This document shows positions 16,836 to 25,440 of a DNA stretch of 27,202 nucleotides, piece after piece. Under the pieces are notes generated by a model, which saw only the letters and a program-made list of their open reading frames with translations, ran no database searches and was not told where the DNA came from. Origin of the DNA: an uncultured Methylococcaceae bacterium. GTDB taxonomy: Bacteria > Pseudomonadota > Gammaproteobacteria > Methylococcales > Methylomonadaceae. Each line of letters starts with the position of its first letter. Within the stretch, counting starts at the first letter, position 1. The translations under genes were made by a program, and so were the position numbers. The stretch covers positions 1-27,202 of the forward strand of contig CAIVAH010000228.1 in the NCBI GenBank assembly GCA_903903765.1, in the 5' to 3' direction.

Positions 16836-19800
16836 TTACTCAGCCTCCTTTGCTACACCAAATTGTTTATAAAGTATAGGCAATAAAAACAGCGTTAAGA
16901 ACGTTGATGATACCAAACCACCAATTACCACGATAGCTAAAGGTCTTTGAATTTCTGAGCCTGGCCCTGTCGCAAATAACAAGGGAATAAGCCCAAATGC
17001 CGCAATACTTGCCGTCATCAACACGGGCCTTAACCGTCTAGTTGAACCCAAGGTTACTACTTTAAGCATAGCCATACCCGATGCTTTTAACTGATTAAAA
17101 TAGCTCACCATCACCACGCCATTTAACACCGCAATACCCAACAACGCTATAAAACCCACCGAAGCCGGTACTGACAAATATTCACCGGAAACCCACAAGC
17201 CAAACACGCCACCCACCATCGCTAAAGGAATATTTGATAACACCAAGGCCGCTTGACGCACTGAGCCAAAAGTAGAAAACAATAATAGAAAGATCAATCC
17301 TAAAGCCACGGGGACGACTATAGATAAAGTCGCCGCCGCGCGTTGTTGGTTTTCAAACTGACCACCAAACTCGACAGTGTAGCCAATTGGTAATTTTACT
17401 TTTTCGGCTACCGCTTTGCGTGCTTCCTCTACAAACCCCACTAAATCTCGATCCTGCACATTACTACGTACCACTACAAACCGCTGCCCGCGCTCTCGAC
17501 CAACGGAAACCACACCTTCCACTTTTTCAATTTTTGCAATTTCAGTTAGATGAATATGATGTTGACTCGGCAAGGTAATCTGCAAATTGTCAAAATTAGC
17601 CATATTACTCTCACCTCTTAATAATAAAGGGGTACGTTTAATTCCTTCTTGCACGACACCTAGATTTAAACCTTCTATCTGAGCACGCAGTGAAGTTTCA
17701 ATGGTTTCCACATCCAAACCCAAACGTCCAGCGGCTAAACGATCAATCGACAATTGTAAAAACTGCATGCCATTATTTTGCTTAGAAAACACATCGCTTG
17801 CACCGCTAATACTTTTTAAAACCTCAGTAATTTCTTGAGATTTTTGATTTAACACCGCTAAATCAGGGCCAAATAATTTAACAGCAACATCACCTCGGGT
17901 GCCTGTTAACATTTCTGAAACCCGCATTTCAATCGGCTGCGTAAAACCAAAAGCAATACCGGGGGTTTGTTCCATGACCTTACGAATTTCTTCTATCAAA
18001 GCTTCTTTGCTATGCATCCGCCATTGTTCTTTAGGCTTAAGCACTAAAAAAGTATCGGTTTCATTTAGACCCATCGGATCCAGGCCTAATTCATCAGACC
18101 CAACACGAGCAACGACTGTTTCTATTTCTGGAATATGTTTCAACAGATTTTTTTGCACCTGCCCATCTAAAATAACGGACTGATCTAAAGTAATAGAGGG
18201 TAGTTTCTCTACCTGCACGATAATATCGCCTTCATCTAAGGTTGGCATAAAAGTACTACCAATCTGGGTAAAAACAGCCAACGTCAATAGTAATAAAACA
18301 CCGACACCCACAAATAACTTTTTACTATTTGCTAAACACCATAACAACATCGGTTGATAAAGTGCTTGTAATTTTCTAGGCAACCAAGGTTCTTCGTGGG
18401 AAACTTCTTTTAGAAGATAAGATGCAATCACCGGAATAGCAGTAAGCGACAACACCAATGATCCACTCAAAGCAAAAACAATAGTTAAGGCCACTGGGGT
18501 AAATAATTTACCTTCTAAACCTTGTAAGGTTAGTAAAGGTAAAAACACGATGATAATAATTAAAATACCTGAGGTCACTGAACCCGCTACTTCACAACTG
18601 GCTCGATAAATCATGTGTAATCTAGGTAGCCGCTTAGCCTTTTCAACATGAGCTAAATGGGTGATTAGATTTTCCACCACTACTACGGCTGCATCTACCA
18701 ACATGCCAATAGCAATCGCTAAACCGCCCAAACTCATCAAGTTGGCGGACATGCCCATGAAATGCATCATGATAAAGGTAAATAAAGCCGCTAAAGGTAA
18801 TGCCAACGCGACCACCACTGCGGCACGAATATTACCCAGAAATAACATGAGTAATATAACAACCAAAGCAATCGCTTCTAATAAAGCGTGCAAGACAGTT
18901 TCAACTGCCTTATCCACTAAATTGCCCCGGTCATAAAAAACTTTTGCTTCGACACCCTTAGGAAAACCCACACTAATTTGAGCCAATTTAGTTTTTATTC
19001 CCTCAATGGTTTGCCGCGCATTGGCACCGCGTAAACTTAACACTAAGCCGGTAACCACTTCGCCGTGCCCATCTTTACTAACAGCGCCATATCGGGTTAA
19101 CGATCCAATTTTTACTTCGGCAATGTCTGCTACAGTAATCGGTGAGCCCGCTTGATTATCCACCACAATACCACTAACATCGGCTAAGACTTTAATACGG
19201 CCCTCTGCGCGGACAATCAACGCCTCTTCACCGTCAATCATACGACCCGCGCCATCATTACGATTGTTATTTTGTAAGGCTTGTAGCAATTTATCAATGC
19301 CTATGCCACGCGCTGCTAAACGCGTATTATCTGGGATAACCTCAAAACTTCTAACTAAGCCACCCAAAGAATTCACATCCGCCACACCAGGGACGGTTCT
19401 TAAGGCGGGCCGAATAACCCAATCCAGCAAGTCTCGACGCTCCATTAAGCTTAAGTCGCCACCTTCAACAGTAAACATAAACATTTCACCCAAAGGCGTT
19501 GTCATCGGCGCGATACCGCCTTCAACACCTGCAGGTAAATTCACCCACATACCATTTAAACGTTCCGCTACTTGCTGACGCGCCCAATAAATATCCGTGC
19601 CTTCTTTAAAATCAACTGTAATATCCGTTAAGGCATATTTGGCAATAGACCGCAGCATGGTTTGGTGCGGTATGCCTAATAACTCAACCTCTATCCGCGC
19701 GGTTATCCTAGCTTCCACTTCTTCTGGCGTCATACCTGGCGCCTTAACAATGATTTTTACTTGAGTAGGAGAAACTTCTGGAAAGGCATCAATAGGGATA

Positions 19801-19895
19801 TTTTTAAAAGCTAGATAACCACCACCACAGAGTAACAAAACGACTATCATAACTAACAATCGCTGACTCAACGCAAAGCGAATTAGAGCGGTCAT
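16836..19895 (-). CDS. czcA: CzcA-family heavy-metal RND efflux pump, inner-membrane subunit
   Basis: A 1019-residue proton-driven RND transporter of the heavy-metal (HME) branch. The start ATG 19895 (MTALIRFALSQRLLVM) overlaps the preceding adaptor stop as TAATG; a longer frame from 19922 adds nine residues inside the adaptor gene. TM1 is at about residues 12-32, with two periplasmic domains and two clusters of TM helices (about 335-520 and 860-1010). In TM4 the motif AIGMLVDAAVVVVEN keeps Asp401 and Glu408, but the first Asp of the CzcA DxxxxxD pattern is Ala395. QPIEMRVSEMLTG is CzcA/CnrA-like, and the CusA copper methionines near EGDLLYMPT are absent (here EGDIIVQVE). A divalent metal is the likely substrate; which one is not clear. 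Confidence 0.94.
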   Translation of the reverse strand: MTALIRFALSQRLLVMIVVLLLCGGGYLAFKNIPIDAFPEVSPTQVKIIVKAPGMTPEEVEARITARIEVELLGIPHQTMLRSIAKYALTDITVDFKEGTDIYWARQQVAERLNGMWVNLPAGVEGGIAPMTTPLGEMFMFTVEGGDLSLMERRDLLDWVIRPALRTVPGVADVNSLGGLVRSFEVIPDNTRLAARGIGIDKLLQALQNNNRNDGAGRMIDGEEALIVRAEGRIKVLADVSGIVVDNQAGSPITVADIAEVKIGSLTRYGAVSKDGHGEVVTGLVLSLRGANARQTIEGIKTKLAQISVGFPKGVEAKVFYDRGNLVDKAVETVLHALLEAIALVVILLMLFLGNIRAAVVVALALPLAALFTFIMMHFMGMSANLMSLGGLAIAIGMLVDAAVVVVENLITHLAHVEKAKRLPRLHMIYRASCEVAGSVTSGILIIIIVFLPLLTLQGLEGKLFTPVALTIVFALSGSLVLSLTAIPVIASYLLKEVSHEEPWLPRKLQALYQPMLLWCLANSKKLFVGVGVLLLLTLAVFTQIGSTFMPTLDEGDIIVQVEKLPSITLDQSVILDGQVQKNLLKHIPEIETVVARVGSDELGLDPMGLNETDTFLVLKPKEQWRMHSKEALIEEIRKVMEQTPGIAFGFTQPIEMRVSEMLTGTRGDVAVKLFGPDLAVLNQKSQEITEVLKSISGASDVFSKQNNGMQFLQLSIDRLAAGRLGLDVETIETSLRAQIEGLNLGVVQEGIKRTPLLLRGESNMANFDNLQITLPSQHHIHLTEIAKIEKVEGVVSVGRERGQRFVVVRSNVQDRDLVGFVEEARKAVAEKVKLPIGYTVEFGGQFENQQRAAATLSIVVPVALGLIFLLLFSTFGSVRQAALVLSNIPLAMVGGVFGLWVSGEYLSVPASVGFIALLGIAVLNGVVMVSYFNQLKASGMAMLKVVTLGSTRRLRPVLMTASIAAFGLIPLLFATGPGSEIQRPLAIVVIGGLVSSTFLTLFLLPILYKQFGVAKEAE

Positions 19896-20986
19896 TATTC
19901 CGCACTCCCCAAACCTAACCACTGAGCTTTTAGAGCGACAGCGCCTTTAATCGCCACAGTATCATTAGTTGAAAAATTGCCCTTAATAATAGCGCCGTCC
20001 TCTTCTTTACCCAACACCGTAATAGGTGTAACAATAAAACCGGCATTATTACGCACAAACACAAAGGCCTTGCCTTCATATTGAGCAATCGCAGTATTCG
20101 GTACTTTGTAAGCTGGAGGATTTAAATATTTTATAATCTGTGTATTAATAGTTTGACCCGCTCGCACATCAGATTGCTTGCCGCGAATCTTTGCTTTTAC
20201 TTGAATAGTCTGATTATCTGGATTAACACTTTGCCCCATCAAGATCACTTCGGCACTAACCGAACTATCTTCGATAAACACCTGATCGCCCAGTTTAATA
20301 GTATCCAAACGTTCATGAGGAATATTAAGCTCCAACCATAACTCATCTAATGCAGCAACTTTAAAGAGCGGCGCCTGCAAATTAACTCGCTCCCCGACTA
20401 AAAGAGTTCGTTCTAAAACGACTCCATTTATGGGCGACCTTACATTTAATTGTCCATTGAGTTGGTGCGTTTTAGCTAATTGCTCTATCTCAGCCCCTGT
20501 CATGCCAGCAATTTCTAACAATTGTTTTAGCTCGTTGGCCTCAAATACTAAGGTGTTATATTGACTACTGGTTTCTTGCCAGCGTCTATCGGCAATAACA
20601 CCCTCTGCAATTAATTTTTTATCTCGCTCATAAGCTAGCAAATTTAATTGCACTTCATTCAAGGCTTTTAGATATAAACGCTGACTAGCTAATAGGTCAG
20701 GACTATTAATTTGGGCGAGCACTTGAGCCTTTTTAACCGTATCACCAACTGATGCCGTTACTTTAATAACTAAGCCAGCTTGTGGAGCACTGACACTATA
20801 TTCATTAGCAGGGGGAATAACTACTTTAGCAGGCGCATTTAAAACAGTAACTTGTTTAGCTGTTTCTAACTGCCCCAAACTAATGCCTAAATTTTCTAAT
20901 TGTTCTTGAGATAATGAAAGATTGTTTTCAGCATAAACACTCGTCATGTTTATCAAGAAAATCAACCCTATTATAACTAATCTCAT
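19895..20986 (-). CDS. czcB: CzcB-like efflux RND periplasmic adaptor (HlyD/MFP family)
   Basis: A 363-residue membrane-fusion protein that bridges the RND pump and the outer-membrane channel. The N-terminus (MRLVIIGLIFLINMTSVYA) is a signal peptide. A lipoyl-like half (about residues 60-95; SAPQAGLVIKVTASVGDTVKKAQVLAQINSP begins it), a helical hairpin (about 95-165), the second lipoyl half (VRSPINGVVLERTLLVGERV), and beta-barrel and membrane-proximal domains follow in order. It overlaps czcC by 4 bp (ATGA) and czcA by 1 bp (TAATG). No His-rich N-terminal metal segment is visible, unlike some CzcB proteins. Confidence 0.92.
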   Translation of the reverse strand: MRLVIIGLIFLINMTSVYAENNLSLSQEQLENLGISLGQLETAKQVTVLNAPAKVVIPPANEYSVSAPQAGLVIKVTASVGDTVKKAQVLAQINSPDLLASQRLYLKALNEVQLNLLAYERDKKLIAEGVIADRRWQETSSQYNTLVFEANELKQLLEIAGMTGAEIEQLAKTHQLNGQLNVRSPINGVVLERTLLVGERVNLQAPLFKVAALDELWLELNIPHERLDTIKLGDQVFIEDSSVSAEVILMGQSVNPDNQTIQVKAKIRGKQSDVRAGQTINTQIIKYLNPPAYKVPNTAIAQYEGKAFVFVRNNAGFIVTPITVLGKEEDGAIIKGNFSTNDTVAIKGAVALKAQWLGLGSAE

Positions 20987-22275
20987 GGCATCAATCCCAC
21001 CGCTTGATTGTAAAGTGCTTTATCGCGTTGCAGGATAACAGAGCGTTCTTTAGCTGTTAAAATGGCTTGATATGTCCGAGATTGTATTTTTAATAAATCC
21101 ATCAAATCAATTTCACCGACTGAAAACGCTAACTCTGTCATGCTTAATAGCTGCTCTGAGACTTTTCTTTGCTCATTAGCATTCTCTAACTCAACTTTAT
21201 TTATTTCTAAATTATGTTCAGCTTCATGATGAGCTTGTTCTAAGTCTCTGTACAATTGATCTCTTTCTGAAATTAATTTATTCAACTCGACATTAATAGC
21301 CGCTATCTGTGGTTGCACATGAGCACTGCCGCCAAAAGGTACGATAACACCAACATTAAAAAACTCGGCTTTATTACTACGCGCATCGGTACCTTCATCG
21401 CTTAACAAACCTGCCACAACATTAGTTTGCCCAGATCCGATGGCTTTGGTAGCCGCTAACTCAGCCTGCTTAACATCAATCTGACTATTTAGGGCAATCA
21501 AACTGGGGTGATTCTGTCCCAATTCTTTTAGAGGGGCTAAGGCCTCTTCATACAGTGCAGGTATTTTGTTGTTTTGGGTAATTGTGCTGTAACGTTTACG
21601 AGCATGCATCAATTCTGCCTCGGCCTGTGTCAAAACAGAGCGCTTCTGCAATAACTCTGTTTTAGCTAATAATTCATCCGCTCGAGGTAAATCCCCTGAA
21701 TCAACCCGACGTTTAATGGTCGCTAATAATTTCTCTGAAAGACCCAATTCTGCTTTTGCTTGATCATGTCGAATGGTTGCCAGAGAAATTGCCCATAAAG
21801 CGCCTCTTAATAAACCTGCCACTCGTAACCTAACATCAGTTACCTGAAAACCGGCACTGGTTTCGGCTTTATTAGCTAGGTTTTTTTGCGCATCACGCTG
21901 GCCAATATTCCACAAAGGTATTTGTAAATTTGCCGTCCCGTAATTTAATTTAAATGAAGACATAGACTGGTAACCTAAAGTGACTTGCGACGCACCCGCC
22001 GTCCAACTTTGTCCGCGCTCAGCCAAGGCATTTGCTTCTTCTTCTAAAGAAGTTAACCAACTCATATCAGGAAACTTTTCCATAGTAGAATCAATTAATT
22101 TAGGTAAAGTCAAAGTGTTATCAATCACCATCGGATCAAGATGATCAACCATAAAACTGGTGGATTCTTTTTCTGGCAAAGGATTGCTTAAGACTACTTT
22201 AGGGATAACAGCGAGAGCGCTCATCAAGCAAAAAACCGGTAGATATGAAATAGACACTATATTAATTTTTGACAT
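20983..22275 (-). CDS. czcC: CzcC-like outer-membrane efflux channel (TolC family)
   Basis: A 430-residue TolC-family protein, the outer-membrane exit of the CzcCBA tripartite pump. The first 30 or so residues are a long signal sequence (hydrophobic stretch YLPVFCLMSALAVIPKVVLS). Two duplicated helical/coiled-coil halves follow (about 60-215 and 240-420), with SFKLNYGTANLQIPLWNIGQRDA in the first and FNVGVIVPFGGSAH in the second marking beta strands. It opens the operon; ald lies 107 bp upstream. No convincing consensus promoter was found in that gap, though a CATAAT about 35 bp before the start could be a -10. Confidence 0.87.
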   Translation of the reverse strand: MSKINIVSISYLPVFCLMSALAVIPKVVLSNPLPEKESTSFMVDHLDPMVIDNTLTLPKLIDSTMEKFPDMSWLTSLEEEANALAERGQSWTAGASQVTLGYQSMSSFKLNYGTANLQIPLWNIGQRDAQKNLANKAETSAGFQVTDVRLRVAGLLRGALWAISLATIRHDQAKAELGLSEKLLATIKRRVDSGDLPRADELLAKTELLQKRSVLTQAEAELMHARKRYSTITQNNKIPALYEEALAPLKELGQNHPSLIALNSQIDVKQAELAATKAIGSGQTNVVAGLLSDEGTDARSNKAEFFNVGVIVPFGGSAHVQPQIAAINVELNKLISERDQLYRDLEQAHHEAEHNLEINKVELENANEQRKVSEQLLSMTELAFSVGEIDLMDLLKIQSRTYQAILTAKERSVILQRDKALYNQAVGLMP

Positions 22276-22382
22276 AAAAAAGGGAAATATTCAATGGAAT
22301 TAATATTATGACACAATCTGAACAGAGTTTTTTCCAAGACCCAACAAACAAGCGCTGTTAGGCCTTTATAAAAAAGAAAGGA

Positions 22383-23495
22383 TTAGCGCTCTATGGCTTT
22401 AAGCGCTGGTGTGTAATTTAAGTTAAAAGCTTCTGCAACAGCTGGATAGGTGATGGCACCTTTGTAAATATTCAATCCGTATTGCAATGCAGAAGTTTTT
22501 CGCACGGCCTCTAAGCCTTCTTCAGCTAGTTGCAATACATAAGGTGTGGTTTGATTGTTTAACGCAAAGGTACTGGTTCTAGGCACGGCTCCCGGCATAT
22601 TCGCCACACAATAATGCACTACACCGTCAATTTCATAGGTGGGATGACTGTGCGTCGTTGGTCTAGTGGTCTCAATACACCCACCCTGATCAACCGCAAC
22701 ATCCACAATCACTGCACCCTTCAGCATATTAGGCAACATATTCCGAGTGACTAACCAAGGCGCTCTGCCGCCAGGAATTAACACCGCACCAATCACCAAG
22801 TCAGCCTGATAAACTAATTCATCTAGCGTATGTTGATCACTCATGCGAGTTTGTAATTGCCCACGATAAATATCATCTAAATATTTTAAGCGCTCATGAT
22901 TAATATCTAAAACCGTCACGTGAGCACCCATACCCACAGCAACTCTAGCCGCATTAGTACCGACAATACCAGCGCCTAAAACCAGCACATTCGCTGGCGC
23001 CACACCAGGCACGCCCCCCATCAACACGCCACGCCCGCCATGAGATTTTTGTAAGTAAGTAGCCCCCACTTGCGTGGCCATTCGCCCAGCGACTTCACTC
23101 ATGGGTGTTAATAAAGGTAATTGACCTGATGCTGTTTGCACGGTTTCGTAGGCTATTGCTGTGGTGCCGCTCGCTAATAAAGCATCAGTTAAGGGCTTAT
23201 CAGAAGCTAGATGCAAATAAGTGAACAACAATAAATCCGCACGCAAATACTGATATTCTGCAGCAACAGGTTCTTTTACCTTAACCACCATCTGTGCCGC
23301 CCAAGCTTCATCAGCACTAACGACTATTTCAGCCCCTGCAGCAACATATTCGGCATCAGAAATAGCACTACCTAAACCAGCACCCTGCTGAACTAATACT
23401 TGATGCCCTCTTTTAGTCAGCGCTTTAACGGCACCTGGGGTTAACCCTACTCGATATTCGTTATCTTTAACTTCTTTAGGTAATCCAATAAGCAT
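22383..23495 (-). CDS. ald: Alanine dehydrogenase (NAD+)
   Basis: A 370-residue enzyme that interconverts L-alanine and pyruvate plus ammonia with NAD(H). Active-site residues are present: Arg15 ([10 protein letters not shown]), Lys74 (VKVKEP), His95 (TYLHLASD) and Asp269 (VDVAVDQGG). The nucleotide-binding loop is [12 protein letters not shown] at about 172-183, and [11 protein letters not shown] is typical near the C-terminus. Length is normal. The start has GGGG about 8-10 nt upstream. It lies 29 bp after the degenerate EAL gene on the same strand and could be cotranscribed with it. Confidence 0.96.
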   Translation of the reverse strand: MLIGLPKEVKDNEYRVGLTPGAVKALTKRGHQVLVQQGAGLGSAISDAEYVAAGAEIVVSADEAWAAQMVVKVKEPVAAEYQYLRADLLLFTYLHLASDKPLTDALLASGTTAIAYETVQTASGQLPLLTPMSEVAGRMATQVGATYLQKSHGGRGVLMGGVPGVAPANVLVLGAGIVGTNAARVAVGMGAHVTVLDINHERLKYLDDIYRGQLQTRMSDQHTLDELVYQADLVIGAVLIPGGRAPWLVTRNMLPNMLKGAVIVDVAVDQGGCIETTRPTTHSHPTYEIDGVVHYCVANMPGAVPRTSTFALNNQTTPYVLQLAEEGLEAVRKTSALQYGLNIYKGAITYPAVAEAFNLNYTPALKAIER

Positions 23496-23524
23496 GTGTT
23501 AACCCCTATGATGACTAAAAATTC

Positions 23525-24406
23525 TTAATAATGACCACCCACTGCAAATTGACTGGTATTTAAATCTTCGGAAGAATCGACTGAAGATTGATTATAGTAA
23601 TCTCCGTCTACCAAATCAAATCCTGAATTTCTTGCTAACGCATCAAATTTTTTCTCTTCAACATGCTCTAATATACTCTTAGCACCTAATGAAGCTATCT
23701 TAGCGTTAAACTGGCTTAACTGCTCAAATAGTTCGTCACTATGTAATCGGCCCAAAAGATTCCGAGCAGATTGAATAACATATTGCGGCCCTATTTGTTC
23801 AATTAAATTAAAAGTCTGTACGTTTCTGACAATATAATCAAATTTCAGGGCTATTTGATAACCTCTACGGCGATAGTTTTCCAATCCTATTGCTAAATCT
23901 CGATAATATGGCGCATATTGGCTATTAAGCGTTAATACAATAGCCACATTTTTTGTTTCTAACCCACATTGCCTAATGACTTCTTCAAAATAAGCGCCAT
24001 GATCTTGCTTAACTCCCAAAATATGTCGAGGATCAACATCTAAAAATAGCGTCCCTTCTAAATGCACTATCGTTAAATAATTAAGCATATGTACAGTGCG
24101 AGATAAGCGATCAAAATTAATAATCGACTCGGCATCTTCCGCTGAATTAAGATCAGAATCTAAGGGTTTAAGTTCATTAACATACAAATGAACCCCATTG
24201 TTAGTCGCCACACTCATCTGTGCAGCATGCCCCACAATAATATCCGGCTTTAACGCCTGTCTTAAAGGCTTAAGCATACTATCAACGCGGACAGATCCAA
24301 AAATCCCACTGACTTTTCCATCCTCAAGGATAAAAGGTCTTACACTAGATCGATGCTCACTGCCTAATCGATCATTAAAATATTCAACTAAATATTGCAA
24401 TGGCAT
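23525..24406 (-). CDS. EAL-fold protein lacking catalytic residues
   Basis: A 293-residue soluble protein whose second half aligns by eye with the EAL phosphodiesterase fold. FLDVDPRHIL (121-130) matches the usual NVSPRSL strand, VAIVLTL (154-160) the LEITE strand, GYQIALKFDYI (182-192) the LALDDFGTG strand, QYVIQSA (208-214) the LKID strand, and ILEHVE and FDLVDGDYYNQ (245-273) the AEGVE and CDLVQGY strands. The EAL motif itself, the metal-binding N, E and DD residues and the catalytic lysine are all changed, so c-di-GMP hydrolysis is unlikely; a binding or scaffolding role is possible. The ATG at 24406 is preferred (GAGG 10 nt upstream) over TTG 24415. An intrinsic terminator structure lies only about 20 nt before it. 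Confidence 0.75.
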   Translation of the reverse strand: MPLQYLVEYFNDRLGSEHRSSVRPFILEDGKVSGIFGSVRVDSMLKPLRQALKPDIIVGHAAQMSVATNNGVHLYVNELKPLDSDLNSAEDAESIINFDRLSRTVHMLNYLTIVHLEGTLFLDVDPRHILGVKQDHGAYFEEVIRQCGLETKNVAIVLTLNSQYAPYYRDLAIGLENYRRRGYQIALKFDYIVRNVQTFNLIEQIGPQYVIQSARNLLGRLHSDELFEQLSQFNAKIASLGAKSILEHVEEKKFDALARNSGFDLVDGDYYNQSSVDSSEDLNTSQFAVGGHY

Positions 24407-24426
24407 AATTAACAAGCCTCACTCGT

Positions 24427-24452
24427 AAAAAAAAGCGGACATAAAGTCCGCT
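24427..24452 (-). terminator. Intrinsic terminator in the leader of the EAL-fold gene
   Basis: On the minus strand AGCGGAC, a five-base loop (TTTAT) and GTCCGCT form a perfect 7-bp GC-rich stem, followed directly by an eight-base T run. This is a textbook intrinsic terminator. It faces leftward and ends about 20 nt before the ATG of the EAL-fold gene, with no minus-strand gene upstream. It either ends an unannotated small RNA or attenuates the EAL transcript. Confidence 0.75.
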
Positions 24453-24711
24453 ATAGAAACATCCCTGATGGTAGGAGACGACACTTAAAATAATCCTTTA
24501 TCACAAGTTAAACAGAAGGTGATTCACAAACTGCATAATTTAACAGTCATAAATTCAACATTGATGTGTAGCTTAAATGAATGAATCAACCAAATAAAGT
24601 GATATAAAAAGATATTAATTTCTATTTTAATGATATACATCTATTTATTTGAGTAGCATCCCCCCTACACTTTAATATACAATCCGTATAGATTTAGAAA
24701 TTGGACGGTTA
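24453..24711. other. Gene-free, AT-rich divergent region with possible small RNA
   Basis: With the terminator beside it, this is the only stretch above 300 bases without a CDS. On the minus strand it could encode a small RNA ending at the 24427-24452 terminator; several GGA-containing stretches (CAGGGATG near 24460, AAGGATT near 24495) recall CsrA-binding sites but are too few to call. TCACAA occurs at 24501-24506 and 24524-24529. On the plus strand a TTGAGT (24649-24654) and TACAAT (24678-24683) are poorly spaced promoter elements for the DUF1538 operon, and GGACGG precedes its ATG. No GEMM-type c-di-GMP riboswitch was recognised. Confidence 0.35.
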
Positions 24712-25440
24712 ATGTTTAAAAAGCGCTTTATCAATCAATTAATTAACAGTTTCTTTGATCTATCACCTATCCTAACGGTGGTGATTATTTTTCAAGTGCT
24801 CATCATTAGGCAAGCTATACCCGATGTAGGACATTTTATACTCGGCATCCTATTTGTTTTGATCGGCTTAACGCTATTTATTCAAGGCTTAGAACTCAGT
24901 CTATTTCCACTGGGTGAGTCCATGGCCTATGCTTTCGCCCGAAAAGGCAGTTTATTCTGGCTACTCAGTTTTGCTTTTTGCTTAGGCTTTAGTGCGGCAA
25001 TCGCGGAACCAGCCTTAATCACCCTTGCAAAACAAGCTGCAGAATTAGCTTACCAAAAGACCACTATTATCGACTCACCATCAGACAAAAATAATTACGC
25101 ACTGGGTTTTCGTATTACTGTTGCAATATCTGTTGGTTTGGCCATTTTAATTGGCGTGTTAAGAATTATCCGTGGTTGGCCTGCCTATTATCCGGTGTTT
25201 TACGCCTATATTTTAATCGCTTTAATGACACCTTTTACACCACTAGAAATCCGAGCTATTGCCTATGATTCAGGTTGTGTTGCAACATCAACATTGACAG
25301 TACCTCTGGTAACAGCATTAGGCGTAGGGCTTGCTACCGCCATTAAAGGTCGTAATCCCATGACCGATGGTTTTGGCTTAGTTGTGTTTGCATCCTTAAC
25401 GCCCGTCATTTTTGTCATGATTTATGGCATCATCGTATGA
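24712..25440 (+). CDS. DUF1538 membrane protein, first subunit
   Basis: A 242-residue integral membrane protein with about six or seven hydrophobic spans. DUF1538 landmarks are GLELSLFPLGESMA (59-72), AAIAEPALITLAKQA (95-109), AYDSGCVATSTLTVPLVTAL (184-203) and RNPMTDGFGL (214-223). Acidic residues Glu61, Glu69, Glu99, Asp186 and Asp219 lie in or beside membrane segments, as in ion-coupled transporters, but the family has no established function that I know of. The next gene is a homologue overlapping by 4 bp (ATGA); PII-like and CBS genes follow. As I recall, many DUF1538 proteins carry two copies in one chain, whereas here the halves are separate genes. A substrate cannot be named. Confidence 0.88.
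   Translation: MFKKRFINQLINSFFDLSPILTVVIIFQVLIIRQAIPDVGHFILGILFVLIGLTLFIQGLELSLFPLGESMAYAFARKGSLFWLLSFAFCLGFSAAIAEPALITLAKQAAELAYQKTTIIDSPSDKNNYALGFRITVAISVGLAILIGVLRIIRGWPAYYPVFYAYILIALMTPFTPLEIRAIAYDSGCVATSTLTVPLVTALGVGLATAIKGRNPMTDGFGLVVFASLTPVIFVMIYGIIV

Noticed and set aside
16836..19895. CusA-type copper/silver pump
   Set aside because: The TM4 alanine resembles CusA, but the essential methionine positions and the QPIEMR region are CzcA-like.
22276..22382. Metal-responsive operator for the czc operon
   Set aside because: No MerR- or ArsR-type dyad was evident; only a weak CATAAT and a 5-bp hairpin (CCTTT/AAAGG).
24453..24600. CsrB/RsmZ-type RNA that sponges CsrA
   Set aside because: Only a few GGA motifs, not set in regular hairpin loops.
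24407..24711. c-di-GMP (GEMM) riboswitch before the EAL-fold gene
   Set aside because: None of the conserved GEMM core segments was found; only a terminator hairpin is clear.
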